Notes: generated from the sequence alone by a model not told the origin. 64,000 nt of DNA from JACDAN01 sp963827705 (GCA_963827705.1 CAWHBN010000011.1:1-64000); one strand, 5' to 3'; shown: positions 35,201-45,123, counted from the stretch's first letter. Made by a program: numbers and translations.

Positions 35201-36259
35201 ATGACTGAACTGACCCTGAGCACCCCCGAGACGAGCGCGGCCGTCGCCGCCCTCGTCCAGAACGCGCAGGAGCGCGGCTTCGTCAGCACGACGGAGCTCG
35301 ACGCCCTGCAGACCGAGCACGATCTCGACGAGGAGGCCCTCGGCGCGCTTCGCGCTGCGCTCGATGAGGCCGACGTCGAGATCGAGGAGGACTCCGATGC
35401 CGACGACCCCGAGCTCGACCTGACGCCCGGCGCCGGCGGGTCGACGGACTCCCTCCAGCTCTTCCTCACCCAGATGGGCCGCTATCCGCTTCTGACCGCC
35501 GCCGAGGAGGTTGCGCTCGCGAAGCAGGTCGAGCGCGGCGACCGCGCGGCCAAGGAGCGGATGGTGAACTCGAACCTTCGCCTGGTCGTCTCGCTGGCCA
35601 AGCGCTACCAGGGCCACGGCGTGGCGCTCGGAGACCTGATCCAGGACGGTGTGATCGGCCTGAACCGCGCAGTCGAGAAGTTCGACTACCGCAAGGGCTT
35701 CAAGTTCTCGACCTACGCCACGTGGTGGATCCGCCAGGCCTGCCAGCGCGCGGTCGCGAACCAGTCCGAGACCATCCGCATCCCTGTCCACGTGCAGGAG
35801 CGTCGAATCAAGCTGCGCCGCGCGCGGCAGAAGCTCGAGACCCAGCTCGGACGGGCTCCGACGGTGGAAGAGCTTGCCGAGGCGGCCCAGCTCGACCTGA
35901 AGCACGCCGAGGAGGCACTGGAGGCGGTCGAGGTCTCGGCGTCGCTCAACCAGACGGTCGGCGACGGCGACGCGGAGTTCGGCGATCTCTTCGCCGACGA
36001 CAACGCCGAGGACCCGATCGAGCTCGCCGACGCCTCGCTCGAGCGCCGGCGACTGCGCGAGGCCCTCGCTCTCCTGGAAGAGCGCGAGCGTCGCGTCCTC
36101 GAGCTCCGGTTCGGCCTCGCCGGAAGCGGCGAGATGACGAGCCTCGAGGACATCGGCCGCGAGCTGGGACTGACGCGTGAACGGATCCGTCAGCTCGAGG
36201 CGAACGCTCTGCGGCAGCTCGAGGAGCTGCTTCAGGACGCTGAGCTCGCAGCCGCATAA
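35201..36259 (+). CDS. RpoD-like (group 1/2) sigma-70 factor, copy 1
   Basis: A 352-residue sigma factor. An acidic N-terminal ~75 residues precede region 1.2 (DSLQLFLTQMGRYPLL). Region 2 is complete: NSNLRLVVSLAKRYQGHGVALGDLIQDG, then FDYRKGFKFSTYATWWIRQA and RAVANQSETIRIPVH. Regions 3 (GRAPTVEELAE) and 4.2 (TSLEDIGRELGLTRERIRQLE) follow. It binds core RNA polymerase and selects promoters. It is shorter at the N-terminus than many actinobacterial housekeeping SigA proteins and may be a group 2 factor. A close paralogue follows after 167 bases. Confidence 0.93.
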   Translation: MTELTLSTPETSAAVAALVQNAQERGFVSTTELDALQTEHDLDEEALGALRAALDEADVEIEEDSDADDPELDLTPGAGGSTDSLQLFLTQMGRYPLLTAAEEVALAKQVERGDRAAKERMVNSNLRLVVSLAKRYQGHGVALGDLIQDGVIGLNRAVEKFDYRKGFKFSTYATWWIRQACQRAVANQSETIRIPVHVQERRIKLRRARQKLETQLGRAPTVEELAEAAQLDLKHAEEALEAVEVSASLNQTVGDGDAEFGDLFADDNAEDPIELADASLERRRLREALALLEERERRVLELRFGLAGSGEMTSLEDIGRELGLTRERIRQLEANALRQLEELLQDAELAAA

Positions 36260-36325
36260 GGCTGATTAAGACGCCGCATAGCGCGGATAAAGAGCTGTAA
36301 AGCTTTCGTACGAATCCCCCGCAAG

Positions 36326-36426
36326 GGGCAGAAAAATCGGCGATAGGCCGTTAGAACCAGTAGACCGGCGCGCCAGCCGCAGAACAGGTGCGCCCGCCGC
36401 CCCTAGCGAAACAACGGAGTACACAA
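36326..36426 (+). promoter_or_regulatory. Duplicated leader/promoter region, copy 2
   Basis: Similar to 35101-35200 in order and spacing (GGGCAGAAAAATCGG, CCGTTAGAACCAGTAGACC, CGGCGCGCC), ending in ACGGAG before the ATG. Confidence 0.55.
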
Positions 36427-37482
36427 ATGCTGACTGAACTTGCCCTGGGCACCGAAGCCCACGATTCCAACGCGGCCATCGCCGCATTCGTCCACAACGC
36501 GCAGGAGCGTGGCTTCGTCCGCACCACGGAGATCGACGCGCTGCAGCACGAGTTCGAGCTCGACGAGGAGGCGCTCGCCTGGCTTCGCGCGCAGCTCGAG
36601 GAGTTCGACGTCGAGATCGACGACGACAAGCCCGACCTCGACCTGACCCCCGGCGCCGGCGGCACGACCGACGCCCTCCAGCTCTTCCTGAACGACCTCG
36701 GCCGTTATCCCCTCCTGAACGCCGCCGAGGAGGTCGCGCTCGCGAAGCAGATCGAGCGCGGCGACCTCGCCGCCAAGGAGCGGATGGTCAACTGCAACCT
36801 GCGCCTCGTCGTCGCGAACGCGAAGAAGTACCAGGGCCACGGCGTCTCGCTCCTGGACCTGATCCAGGACGGGATCATCGGCCTGAACCGCGCGGTCGAG
36901 AAGTTCGACTACCGCAAGGGCTTCAAGTTCTCGACCTACGCCACGTGGTGGATCCGCCAGGCCTGCCAGCGCGCGGTCGCGAACCAGTCCGCGACGATCC
37001 GCATCCCCGTCCACGTGCAGGAGCGCCGGGCGAAGCTGCGCCGGGCGCGCCAGCGGCTCGAGCTTCAGCTCGGCCGGCCGCCGACCGTCGAGGAGCTCGC
37101 CGAGGCCGCTCAGCTGAAGCTGAGCCACGCCGAGGAGGCGCTCGAGGCAGTCGAGGCGTCGGTTTCGCTGAATCAGACGATCGGCGACGGTGACCAGGAG
37201 TTCGGCGATCTCTTCGCCGACACGACCACCGAGGATCCGATCGAGCTTGCGGACAGCGCGCTCGAGCGCGAGCGGCTCCACAAGGCGCTCGCCCAGCTCG
37301 ACGAGCGGGAGCGCAAGGTGCTCGAGCTCCGGTTCGGGCTCGGCGACACCGAGGAGGCGACCAGCCTCGAGCAGATCGGCCGGGAGCTCGGCTTCACGCG
37401 CGAGCGGATCCGGCAGATCGAGACCAACGCGCTCCGCCGGCTGCACTCGCTGCTCGCGGGCCAGGTCGAGATCGCCGCCTAA
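36427..37482 (+). CDS. RpoD-like sigma-70 factor, copy 2
   Basis: A 351-residue tandem paralogue of the sigma factor upstream, sharing almost all of region 2 (FDYRKGFKFSTYATWWIRQA identical), with RAVANQSATIRIPVH in the -10 recognition helix. It differs in region 2.1/2.2 (NCNLRLVVANAKKYQGHGVSLLDLIQDG) and region 4 (GFTRERIRQIETNALRRL). The acidic N-terminal segment is 74 residues. Both genes are intact, so both are probably expressed. Differences are concentrated in the N-terminus and 4.2, which would alter promoter or regulator choice more than core binding. A hairpin terminator follows. Confidence 0.93.
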   Translation: MLTELALGTEAHDSNAAIAAFVHNAQERGFVRTTEIDALQHEFELDEEALAWLRAQLEEFDVEIDDDKPDLDLTPGAGGTTDALQLFLNDLGRYPLLNAAEEVALAKQIERGDLAAKERMVNCNLRLVVANAKKYQGHGVSLLDLIQDGIIGLNRAVEKFDYRKGFKFSTYATWWIRQACQRAVANQSATIRIPVHVQERRAKLRRARQRLELQLGRPPTVEELAEAAQLKLSHAEEALEAVEASVSLNQTIGDGDQEFGDLFADTTTEDPIELADSALERERLHKALAQLDERERKVLELRFGLGDTEEATSLEQIGRELGFTRERIRQIETNALRRLHSLLAGQVEIAA

Positions 37483-37504
37483 CCAGATCCATCGCCGAAA
37501 CGCA

Positions 37505-37528
37505 GAGGGGCGGCCCGAGCCGCCCCTC
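37505..37528. terminator. Hairpin terminator after the sigma pair
   Basis: A perfect 10-bp stem GAGGGGCGGC with loop CCGA, 23 bases after the sigma stop and before the convergent cupredoxin stop. Followed by CCTATCT rather than a T run. Confidence 0.75.
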
Positions 37529-37563
37529 CCTATCTAGCGAACGCAGCTCGCAGAGTCGGCCGA

Positions 37564-37929
37564 CTACCTGACGCGGAAGCTCCCCTTCATCACGCTGGAG
37601 TGGGGGTCGCACACGAAGCGGTATGTGCCCCGCTTGAGCGTGAAGGTCGCAGACTTCTTGCCGACGTAACCCACGCCGGTGATCACCCGATTGACGCCCG
37701 GCCCGCTGAGGTGGAAGTCGTGGGCTCGACGACCTGTCCGTGATCTCGAATCGGTAGCGGACGCCGGCCTTGAGCGACGTGACCTTCTTGCCGCCTTTTG
37801 TCAGCGAGATCGTGAAGCCCGGGCCGACCGTTCCCTTCACCACCGGCGGCGCCGCCGCGATCGGCCCCGTCGCCACCAGGGCGACTGCGGCCGCGAGTCC
37901 GCGAGGAGGATGAACGAGATGCGGATCAT
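37564..37929 (-). CDS. Exported small cupredoxin (plastocyanin-like, two frameshifts)
   Basis: Two indels hide this gene. Adding one base near 37895 restores the signal peptide (MIRISFILLA, then LAAAVALVATGPIAAAP), and removing one near 37732 restores the copper domain. The restored 121-residue protein reads SLTKGGKKVTSLKAGVRYRFEITD, then HDFHLSGPGV and ends RFVCDPHSSVMKGSFRVR. Ligands His (HDFH), Cys, His and Met (C-D-P-H-x3-M) are all present, so it is a type 1 copper electron-transfer protein, outside the membrane. Convergent to the sigma genes and divergent from the RTX-like gene. Confidence 0.8.
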
Positions 37930-38003
37930 TGCTGTCCTTTCGCGAGTGGCTGTGTCGCTGGCCACTGTCGCCACGCGCACGCCGCCGTCGCTTCGGGCGA
38001 TCC

Positions 38004-38050
38004 CCTAGGAGGACGCCTAGGTCCGCCCGATCCCGGACTCCCCTAGGTCC
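38004..38050. promoter_or_regulatory. Three CCTAGG hexamers with a 9-bp direct repeat
   Basis: CCTAGG occurs at 38004, 38016 and 38042. The last two are part of CCTAGGTCC repeated 26 bases apart, in the divergent region before the RTX-like gene. Possible activator or regulator sites. Confidence 0.4.
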
Positions 38051-38143
38051 AGGGGTTCCTCAGAAGCGTCAGCCCGCCCTCGACGCCGACCATCGAACGC
38101 TGACGCGGGCAGCAGGGCCCGCACACCGATCGAGGAGGAGACA

Positions 38144-41088
38144 GTGCAATCCGTATCCGCGTTTCTCTCGAACCAGAGACGGGACGACGGTCTACGAGGA
38201 GTGATCGCCGTGGTCGCGGCGCTCCTCGTCGTCCTCGTCGCCCTCGCGTTCTCGAGCTCGCCGTCCTACGGGGCGAGTCCCAAGCCGCCGAAGAAGGCGG
38301 CCAAGAAGGCCAAGCCGAAGGTCAAGGCGTTCGTCCACCGCGGCCAGCTGAACGTCCTGGGAACGGCCCGGAGCGACAGGATCACACTGCGGCTGAAGCC
38401 GGGCAACCCGTCGCGGGTCCAGGTGGACGTCGGCAGCAACGGCTACGCCGAGTTCACGTTCAAGCGCTCGCGTTTCAACCGGATCGTCGTCCGCGCCGGC
38501 AAGGGTGGCGACACGATGTCCGTGGACGAGCGCTACGGCGTCTTCGTGAACACCGAGGCGACGACGCTCTTCGGTGACCGCGGTAGTGACATCGTCGTCG
38601 GCAAGGGCTCAAACGCCGTGGAGAAGTTCGAGCTCTCCCGAGCCGGCTCGTACCTTCGCTACGCACGGAACGGCCACGCGTTCCGCTCACGGATCGAGCG
38701 GTTCGACCTTCGCCCCGGCGGCGGCGCGGACAACCTGGTCGTGAACTACCTCGCCGGCGCTGGGCTCGGCCGGCTGAATGCCGACCTTGGGAACGACAAC
38801 GCCGCGGACGTCGTCGACGTGAAGGGCTCGTCAGCTGCAAACGAGCTCCGTGTCGGCGCGCGGCAGCGTGGTCGTCCGTGGAATCGGCGCGGTGCTGAGC
38901 ATCTCACGCGCCCAGGCCGCGAACGACAAGCTGAACCTCGATCCCGGCGCGGGCATCGACCGCGTGGTCGTCGAGGGCACGGCCGGGAACGACACGATCG
39001 GTGTCGCTCCGGCCGCAGTCGCACCGCACATCGCCGTCTCGGGCGGGCCGGACGGCCTGCCGATCGACGTCGTCAACGCCGAGGCGCTCGCTATCGAGGC
39101 CCTGGCCGGGAACGACACGCTCAACGGCGCAATCGGGCTCGCAGCGCTGACCCAGCTCACGCTGGACGGCGGAGCGGGCAACGACGCGATCAACGGCGGC
39201 GACGGCAACGACTCGTTGCGCGGCGGCACCGAGAACGACGCGATCGACGGCAACCGCGGAGACGACACCGGTCTCCTCGGCGCCGGCGACGACTCGTTCA
39301 CATGGGATCCCGGTGACGGGAGCGACAAGGTGGAAGGCGAGGCCGGCACCGACACGCTGGTCTTCAACGGCGCCGGCGGTGCCGAGAACTTCGACTTCTC
39401 GGCGAACGGCAACCGCCTGAAGTTCTTCCGCAACGTCGCGAACATCACCATGGACGTCGACGACACCGAGCGGGTCGACCTCCGGGCGCTCGGCGGCATC
39501 GACAACACGGTCGTGAACGACCTGTCCGCGACCGACGTCAGGAACATCGAGCTCGACCTCGAGACCGCGATCGGCGGCGGGGCAGGCGACGGCGCCGTCG
39601 ACACGACCACGGTCAACGGCACCGCAGGCAACGACACGGTCAACATCGCGCCCAACGCGGGTGCGGTCGACGTGACCGGGCTTGCGGCCGCGCTGAAGAT
39701 CGAGCATTCGGAGGCCGCGAACGACGTCCTGAACGTGAACGGGCTCGACGGCAACGACTCGATCTCCGGAGCAGTCGGCCTCGCGACCCTGATCAAGCTG
39801 GGAATCGACGGCGGCGCCGGCAACGACACGATCAACGGCGGCGACGGCAGCGAGGCGCTGCTCGGTGGTGACGGCGACGACGCCGTCGACGGCAACCGCG
39901 GAGACGACACCGGTTTCCTCGGAGCCGGCAACGACTCGTTCCGCTGGGATCCCGGCGACGGAAGTGACGTCGTCGAGGGCCAGGCCGACACCGACACCTT
40001 GCTCTTCAACGGTGCCGGAGTGGCCGAGAACTTCGACGTCTCGGCCAACGGCTCGCGGGTGCGGTTCTTCCGCGACGTCGCGACGATCACGATGGACCTG
40101 GACGACACCGAGCGGATCGACGTGCAGGCGCTCGGCGGCGTGGACAACGCGGTCGTCAACGACATCACCGGGACCGACCTCAAGCTCGTCGCGTTCGACC
40201 TCGAGGCCGCGATCGGCGGTGGGGCGGGCGACGGCGCGGCCGACTCGGTCACCGTCAACGGGACCGCCGGCCCTGACGTGATCGACGTCACGGCCGACGG
40301 AGGCGTCGTCGACGTCGACGGCTCTCCGGCGGAGGTGACCATCGACCACTCGGAGGCCGCGAACGACAAGCTGACCGTCAACGGGCTCGCCGGTGCCGAC
40401 ACGATCACGGGCGGCCCGGGCCTCGCGAGCCCTGATCCAGCTCGTGATCAACGGCGGCACCGAGGTCGACGTCCTCACCGGCGGCGACGGCCCCGACCGG
40501 ATCGTCGGCCAGCAGCAGAACGACTCGATGTTCGGCGGCGCCGGCAACGACACCCTCGTGTGGAACCCCGGCGACGGCAACGACCTCGTCGAGGGCCAGG
40601 CGGGGGCAAACGACACGATGGAGTTCAACGGCGCGGCCGGAGCGGAGATCTTCGAAGCCTCGGCCGTCGGCGGGCGGCTCCGCTTCACCCGCAACCTCGG
40701 CAACATCGTCATGGACGTCGACGACACGGAGGAGGTCGACCTCAACGCGCTCGGCGGTGCTGACCTGACCACGTCAACAACCTGACCGGCACCGACGTGA
40801 CCAAGGCGAACATCGACCTGGCCGCCGCCATCGGCGGCGGCGCAGGGCGACGGTGCGGCCGACATCGTCACGGTCAACGGCACCGACGTCGCCGACAACG
40901 TCGCGGTGGCCGCGAACGCAGGCGTCGTGGACGTGACCGGGCTCTTCACCGCCGTCGGGATCAGCAACCCGGAGCTCGCGAACGACACACTCGCGATCAA
41001 CACCCTGGGCGGCAACGACAACGTCGCGATCGGCGGCGGCGTCGCGGGGTTGATCCAGACGGCTGTCGATCTGGGCGCCGACGAGTAG
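38144..41088 (+). CDS. RTX-like calcium-binding repeat surface protein (four frameshifts)
   Basis: Restored length is 980 residues. A membrane/signal segment (VIAVVAALLVVLVALAF) is followed by a Lys/Pro linker (KPPKKAAKKAKPK). The rest is at least three units of ~640 bases each (starting near 38968, 39610 and 40250, with a shorter one at 40874). Each unit has VNGTAGNDT, an RTX-like run GGAGND-x-INGGDG-x, DPGDGSD-x-VEG and ITMD-x-DDTER. Extra bases lie near 38860, 40428 and 40851; one is missing near 40773. GTG start behind GAGGAGG. Likely exported and Ca-stabilised; an adhesin or surface-layer role is a guess. Confidence 0.78.
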
Positions 41089-41110
41089 CACCACCCTCCC
41101 TCCAGGGCGA

Positions 41111-41136
41111 ATCGGGGCTCCTTCGGGAGCCCCGAT
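41111..41136. terminator. Bidirectional hairpin terminator with TTCG loop
   Basis: A perfect 11-bp stem (ATCGGGGCTCC) closed by the stable TTCG tetraloop lies between the convergent RTX-like and LAL genes. Confidence 0.8.
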
Positions 41137-41141
41137 CGCGC

Positions 41142-43904
41142 CTAGGCGGACGGCGTGGGCGCTTCAGCCGCCTCACGCGCGAAGCGGCTGATCAGCTCGG
41201 CGCGCGAATGCATGCCCAGCTTCCGGTAGACGCGGCCAAGGTGGAACTCGATCGTCTTGTGCGAGAGGAAGAGCGCGGCGCCGACCTCCCGGTTCGTCAT
41301 CCCGCGCGCGACGTGGAGCGCAATCTGGAGCTCCTGCGGCGTTAGCTCCTCCGCTTCCCACGACTTGCGTCTGCGAAGCGTCTCGCCGCTCGCGCGGAGC
41401 TCTGCGCCGACGCGCTCGACCCAGGCATCGGCGCCCTGGTCCTCGAAGATCTCGAGCGCCTCGCGGAGCTGTTCGCGCGCATCCAAGCGGCGGCCGGCCC
41501 GCCGGAGGCGCTCGCCGAACGCGAGCTGGGTGCGGGCGAGCGACCACCGATCGTCGGAGTCCTCGTGGAGGTCGAACGTCTCTTCGAAGGCCTGCTCGAA
41601 ACCGTCGTCAGGCGCGAGCAAACCTCGCGCTCGGGCCGCCGTCGCCCGGGCGACCGGGCTCTGAGGCTCGCGCGAGGACTCGTAGGCGGCAAGCGCGGCC
41701 TCGGCCGCCTTCTCGTTGCCGACGCGGGCGTGGACCTCGGCCAGTTCCGAGCGCGGGACGATCACCCTGGAGTGAATGCCGAATTCGTCCAGCCCCTTCG
41801 CGACGGACTCGAGCTCGCGGATCGCCTCGTCGTGCCGGGAAAGGCTGACAGCGAGCAGGCCCTGCGAGTGCGCGAGCCAGACTCGGTACCCGACGAGACC
41901 GGTCTCCTCGAGCGGCGTCTTGACCTCGTCGATGTAGGCCATGCACTCGGATTCGGCTCCGCGACGCGCCGTGATCGCAGAGAGCACGAGAAGCGACTGG
42001 AGACGCGGCAGCCACAAGTCGAGCTCCCGCGCCAGGCCGAGCCCCTCCGACGCCGCGGCGTAGGCCTCGCTGAGAAGACCCGCGCGGCCGGCGTGCCAAG
42101 CCTGCTGGTACAGCAGAAACGGGAGCATCCCGACGGCGCCGTCCTCCCGGGCGCGACCCACGTCGCGAAGCGTGTATCGGTAGGCGTCACGAGAACGGTC
42201 GAGCCACTCCAGAGCGCCGGAGATGCGCATCAGGCCCTGGGGGTCGAGCTCGGCACCTTCCGCAGCCTCGACGGCCTGGCAGAGGAGCGGCACTCCCTCG
42301 TCCGACCGCCCGACGTAGCAGAGGACCCAGCCGCGCGTGAGCGTCACCAGGTTGCGGAGGTGGTCGTTCGAGATTCCCGAAGCAAGCTCCTCGGCCCGCT
42401 CGGCGGAGGCGAGCATCCCTTCGGCGTCGGCTACCCCGAGCCGGGCGCTACAGGACTCAATGCAGATTTCGACCGCTAGCTCGCGGTCGATCTCCTCGAG
42501 CAGCTCGGAAGCTTCGACCAGCACTGCGCCCGCCTGCTCGGGTCGGCCGTTGAAGTACTCGATCCGTCCCTGGAGGCGGAGTGCCGCTGCGCGCAGGCAA
42601 GGCTCCTCCTGCGCGAGAGGCTCGGCGAGGTAGGTGAGCGCCTCCTCCGACCGCCCGGCGCTGAGCGCCGCGTCCGCTGCGGCAAAGAGGCGCCGTGGTC
42701 GGGCTTCCTCGTCCGCCGTCAGGGAAGCCGCACGCGCCAGCGCTGCCGCAGCAGCCGCGTAGCTCGAGCGTGCGCGGGCCTGGTCCGCCGCCCGCTCCAG
42801 CGCGATCGCAGCCTCCTCGTCGACGCTGATCGCGGCGCCGGCAAGGTGCCAGGCGAGCCGCTCCGGATCGTCTCTTTCGCGAAGCGCCCCCGCCAGGGCC
42901 CGATGGGCGGCGCGGCGCTCCGACGGCGCCGCAGCGTGGAAGACGGCGGAGCGAACGAGCGGATGGCGAAAGTGGACGTGGCCGTCGGTGAGCGAGATGA
43001 GCCCGGCGTCCTCCGCGGGCTCGAGGGCGTCGTGCTGGAGGCCGAGTGATTCGAGGGCCGTCCCGATCGTCTCCACGTCGTCGGACAGCGCGACAGCGGC
43101 GACGACGAGCGCCCGCCGCGCGTCCTCCGAGAGCCGCTCCGCCCGCCAGGCGAAGGCTCGCTCGAGCGTCGGCCCGGCCGGAACCGGATCCGGCAGAGGC
43201 TGCCGTCCCGCGAGCTGCTCGGCGGACAGGACACCGCCGAGCTCAACGAGCGCGAGCGGGTTGCCGTGTGTGGCCTCGCACAGCCGACGAGCCACGTCGG
43301 CTGCGACCGGCCGTGCCTCCTCGCCGGCCAGGATGATTGCGGCGTCCTCGGGACCGAGCGACGTCAGCTCCAGCTGCTCGATCGCAGGCGCTTTGAACGT
43401 GCGCTCGCCGCCCTCTCGCACGGCGATCAGGATCGCGACGGAGTCGGCGACCAGCCGCTTCGCCGAGAAGAGCAGCGCGTCGTCGGTCGCGAGATCGATC
43501 CAGTGGGCGTCGTCGACAAGGATCAGGAGCGGGTTGGCCTCCGCGGCCACAGCGATCAGGCTGAGCGTGGCCGCGCAGATCGTGAAGCGGTCGTACGGCC
43601 TCGACTCGGCCAATCCGAGCGCGCTCTCCAGGGCATCGGCCTGCTGCGGCGGGATCTCCGGGAGATGCTCGAGCAGGGGCCTCACGAGCTCGAGTAGGCC
43701 CGAGAACTGGAGCTCGATCTCGTACTCGACGCCGATCGCCCGGACGACGGTCATTCCGCCGGCGCACTCGGCGGCGTAATCGAGGAGAGCGGTCTTCCCC
43801 ATCCCCGCCTCAGCGCGAAGCACGAGCGCGCCGCTACGCCCCCGCCGTGCGCGATCGAGCAGGTCGTCGATGCGCGCGCAGTCGGGTTCCCGACCGACGA
43901 GCAC
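41142..43904 (-). CDS. LAL-type LuxR regulator (large ATP-binding regulator)
   Basis: A 920-residue regulator of the MalT/LAL kind. Walker A is AEAGMGKT (31-38), Walker B LLILVDDAHW (126-135), and CEATHGNPLALVELGG marks the winged-helix region of STAND ATPases. The middle is TPR-like. The C-terminal LuxR domain reads ELTPQELQIALHVARGMTNREVGAALFLSHKTIEFHLGRVYRKLGM in successive parts. Intact frame. It is expressed from a GTG with TACCTT six bases upstream. Such proteins activate nearby pathways on binding a ligand and ATP; the adjacent RTX-like gene is a candidate target. Confidence 0.92.
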   Translation of the reverse strand: MLVGREPDCARIDDLLDRARRGRSGALVLRAEAGMGKTALLDYAAECAGGMTVVRAIGVEYEIELQFSGLLELVRPLLEHLPEIPPQQADALESALGLAESRPYDRFTICAATLSLIAVAAEANPLLILVDDAHWIDLATDDALLFSAKRLVADSVAILIAVREGGERTFKAPAIEQLELTSLGPEDAAIILAGEEARPVAADVARRLCEATHGNPLALVELGGVLSAEQLAGRQPLPDPVPAGPTLERAFAWRAERLSEDARRALVVAAVALSDDVETIGTALESLGLQHDALEPAEDAGLISLTDGHVHFRHPLVRSAVFHAAAPSERRAAHRALAGALRERDDPERLAWHLAGAAISVDEEAAIALERAADQARARSSYAAAAAALARAASLTADEEARPRRLFAAADAALSAGRSEEALTYLAEPLAQEEPCLRAAALRLQGRIEYFNGRPEQAGAVLVEASELLEEIDRELAVEICIESCSARLGVADAEGMLASAERAEELASGISNDHLRNLVTLTRGWVLCYVGRSDEGVPLLCQAVEAAEGAELDPQGLMRISGALEWLDRSRDAYRYTLRDVGRAREDGAVGMLPFLLYQQAWHAGRAGLLSEAYAAASEGLGLARELDLWLPRLQSLLVLSAITARRGAESECMAYIDEVKTPLEETGLVGYRVWLAHSQGLLAVSLSRHDEAIRELESVAKGLDEFGIHSRVIVPRSELAEVHARVGNEKAAEAALAAYESSREPQSPVARATAARARGLLAPDDGFEQAFEETFDLHEDSDDRWSLARTQLAFGERLRRAGRRLDAREQLREALEIFEDQGADAWVERVGAELRASGETLRRRKSWEAEELTPQELQIALHVARGMTNREVGAALFLSHKTIEFHLGRVYRKLGMHSRAELISRFAREAAEAPTPSA

Positions 43905-43910
43905 GGCTCA

Positions 43911-43916
43911 AAGGTA
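43911..43916 (-). promoter_or_regulatory. Leaderless -10 box TACCTT (LAL gene)
   Basis: TACCTT ends six bases before the GTG at 43904, with no ribosome site. Confidence 0.5.
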
Positions 43917-43995
43917 GCCCTTCGGCGGTCCCTCCCGCCAACGATTAGGGCATGCCCGGAAGCGATTCGGCGCCCATTGAGGGCACGATCGGGCC

Positions 43996-44463
43996 ATGAG
44001 CGGCCTCCTCACCTACTCCCTCGAGTTCCGTGGGGAAGCGACGGAAGACGGCGACCGGCTCGTCCTTCGTGCCAGCGCCCCTTCATGGGTGCACGAGACG
44101 CGGCTCGAGAACGGAGGAGTCGCCGTTCGCTTCGACTTCGACGAGGGATCCGAGGAGGCGCTCCTCGTGGCTGACCTGACGTTCAAGGCGAACGGCTACT
44201 TCTCGGCGGTCGCGACGATCGACTTCGGCCACGGGCATCGCCTGTACGTGGAGACCGACGACGACGGGCGGGTGAACGGCTCGGCTGACGAGCATCTCCG
44301 CCACGGAAGCGCCGTTCTGTACGTGGTCTCCGGCACCGGTCAGTTCGAGGGCGCGACCGGGCAGGTCACCTGCAACTTCGTGCTCAGCGACACCGGCGAC
44401 CTCACGGACAACCAGCTCGGGATGGTCTTCCTCGGCAAGGAGGCCGTCACACGGCCTGCGTGA
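43996..44463 (+). CDS. Conserved hypothetical protein, possible beta-barrel
   Basis: A 155-residue protein without signal peptide or membrane helix. It is strand-rich: LLTYSLEFRGEA, GVAVRFDFDEG, YFSAVATIDFGHG, then the phrase SGTGQFEGATGQVTCNF and GMVFLGKEAVTRP. The GTGxFExATG pattern occurs in allene-oxide-cyclase-barrel and dirigent-like proteins, so a lipocalin-like barrel is possible. I do not recognise a family with confidence. Its 3' end overlaps the convergent gene by 17 bases. Confidence 0.6.
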   Translation: MSGLLTYSLEFRGEATEDGDRLVLRASAPSWVHETRLENGGVAVRFDFDEGSEEALLVADLTFKANGYFSAVATIDFGHGHRLYVETDDDGRVNGSADEHLRHGSAVLYVVSGTGQFEGATGQVTCNFVLSDTGDLTDNQLGMVFLGKEAVTRPA

Positions 44464-45068
44464 CCGACGGGTGGAGGAGCGGTACGGCGCCTTCCCATCC
44501 GACGCGGAGCACCTCGACCAGCGACGGCGGCGTGATCACGAGGCCGCGCGCCGGCATCGGCCTGCGCCCCTCGTAGCCCGCCGGCGTCCAGCGCCGGAGC
44601 CCGCCGTCGAGAACGAGCCACGACTCGTCTTCGACCAGCACGAACACGCCGTCCGGCAGGTCGCCGAGCGCCGCTTCGTGGAGCCGCTGGGTGCGGCCGT
44701 CCACTCGCTCCGTGTGGAGCTGCGCGTCGATCGCGTCCGCCCCGACCGCGTCCGGGATGGATCGCGCTCCAGAGCTCGCCGAAGCGCACGTAGTCCTCGC
44801 GGCGGCAGAGCGCGCAGGGACGGTGCCCGGCCGCGAACGCCGTGGCCTCGTCCAGGAAGAACAGCTCGGTGAACTTGCCGGGCTGCATCAGCGGCTCCCG
44901 GTGCCAGCCGCGGAACTGGAGCCTGCACGCGATCCAGCGCCTCGTCGCCCACCGCCGGCGGACCCGTCCCTGCTCGTCGTGCAGGCAGCCGCGGTTTCCG
45001 TAGACGAGCCCGCGGGCGGGGTGCGCGATCAGATCGCTGCGCGGCGTGACGCGGTTCTGACGCGGCAT
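44447..45068 (-). CDS. Conserved hypothetical protein with CxxC (one frameshift)
   Basis: Restored length 206 residues. Begins MPRQNRVTPRSDLIAHPARG, then MGNRGCLH-like YGNRGCLHDEQG, FRGWHREPLMQPGKFTELFFLDEATA and GHRPCALCRREDYVRF. The frame breaks near 44755; removing one G gives AIHPDAVGADAID and joins the C-terminal half (VLVEDESWLVLDGG, then RGLVITPPSLVEVLRVGW). The first half has conserved His and Cys (CALC) suggesting a metal site. The family is widespread but of unknown function. Confidence 0.65.
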
Positions 45069-45117
45069 CCGTAGAGAAGAACACCATCGCGGGCGGCGAT
45101 GTGAGACGGCCTGGTGG

Positions 45118-45123
45118 CAAAAT
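45118..45123 (+). promoter_or_regulatory. Leaderless -10-like box CAAAAT
   Basis: CAAAAT ends seven bases before the ATG at 45131; a weaker member of the leaderless set. Confidence 0.3.

Noticed and set aside
38968..41088. CRISPR array or IS-derived repeats
   Set aside because: The repeats are about 640 bases, coding, and without spacers or transposase; they are protein domain repeats.
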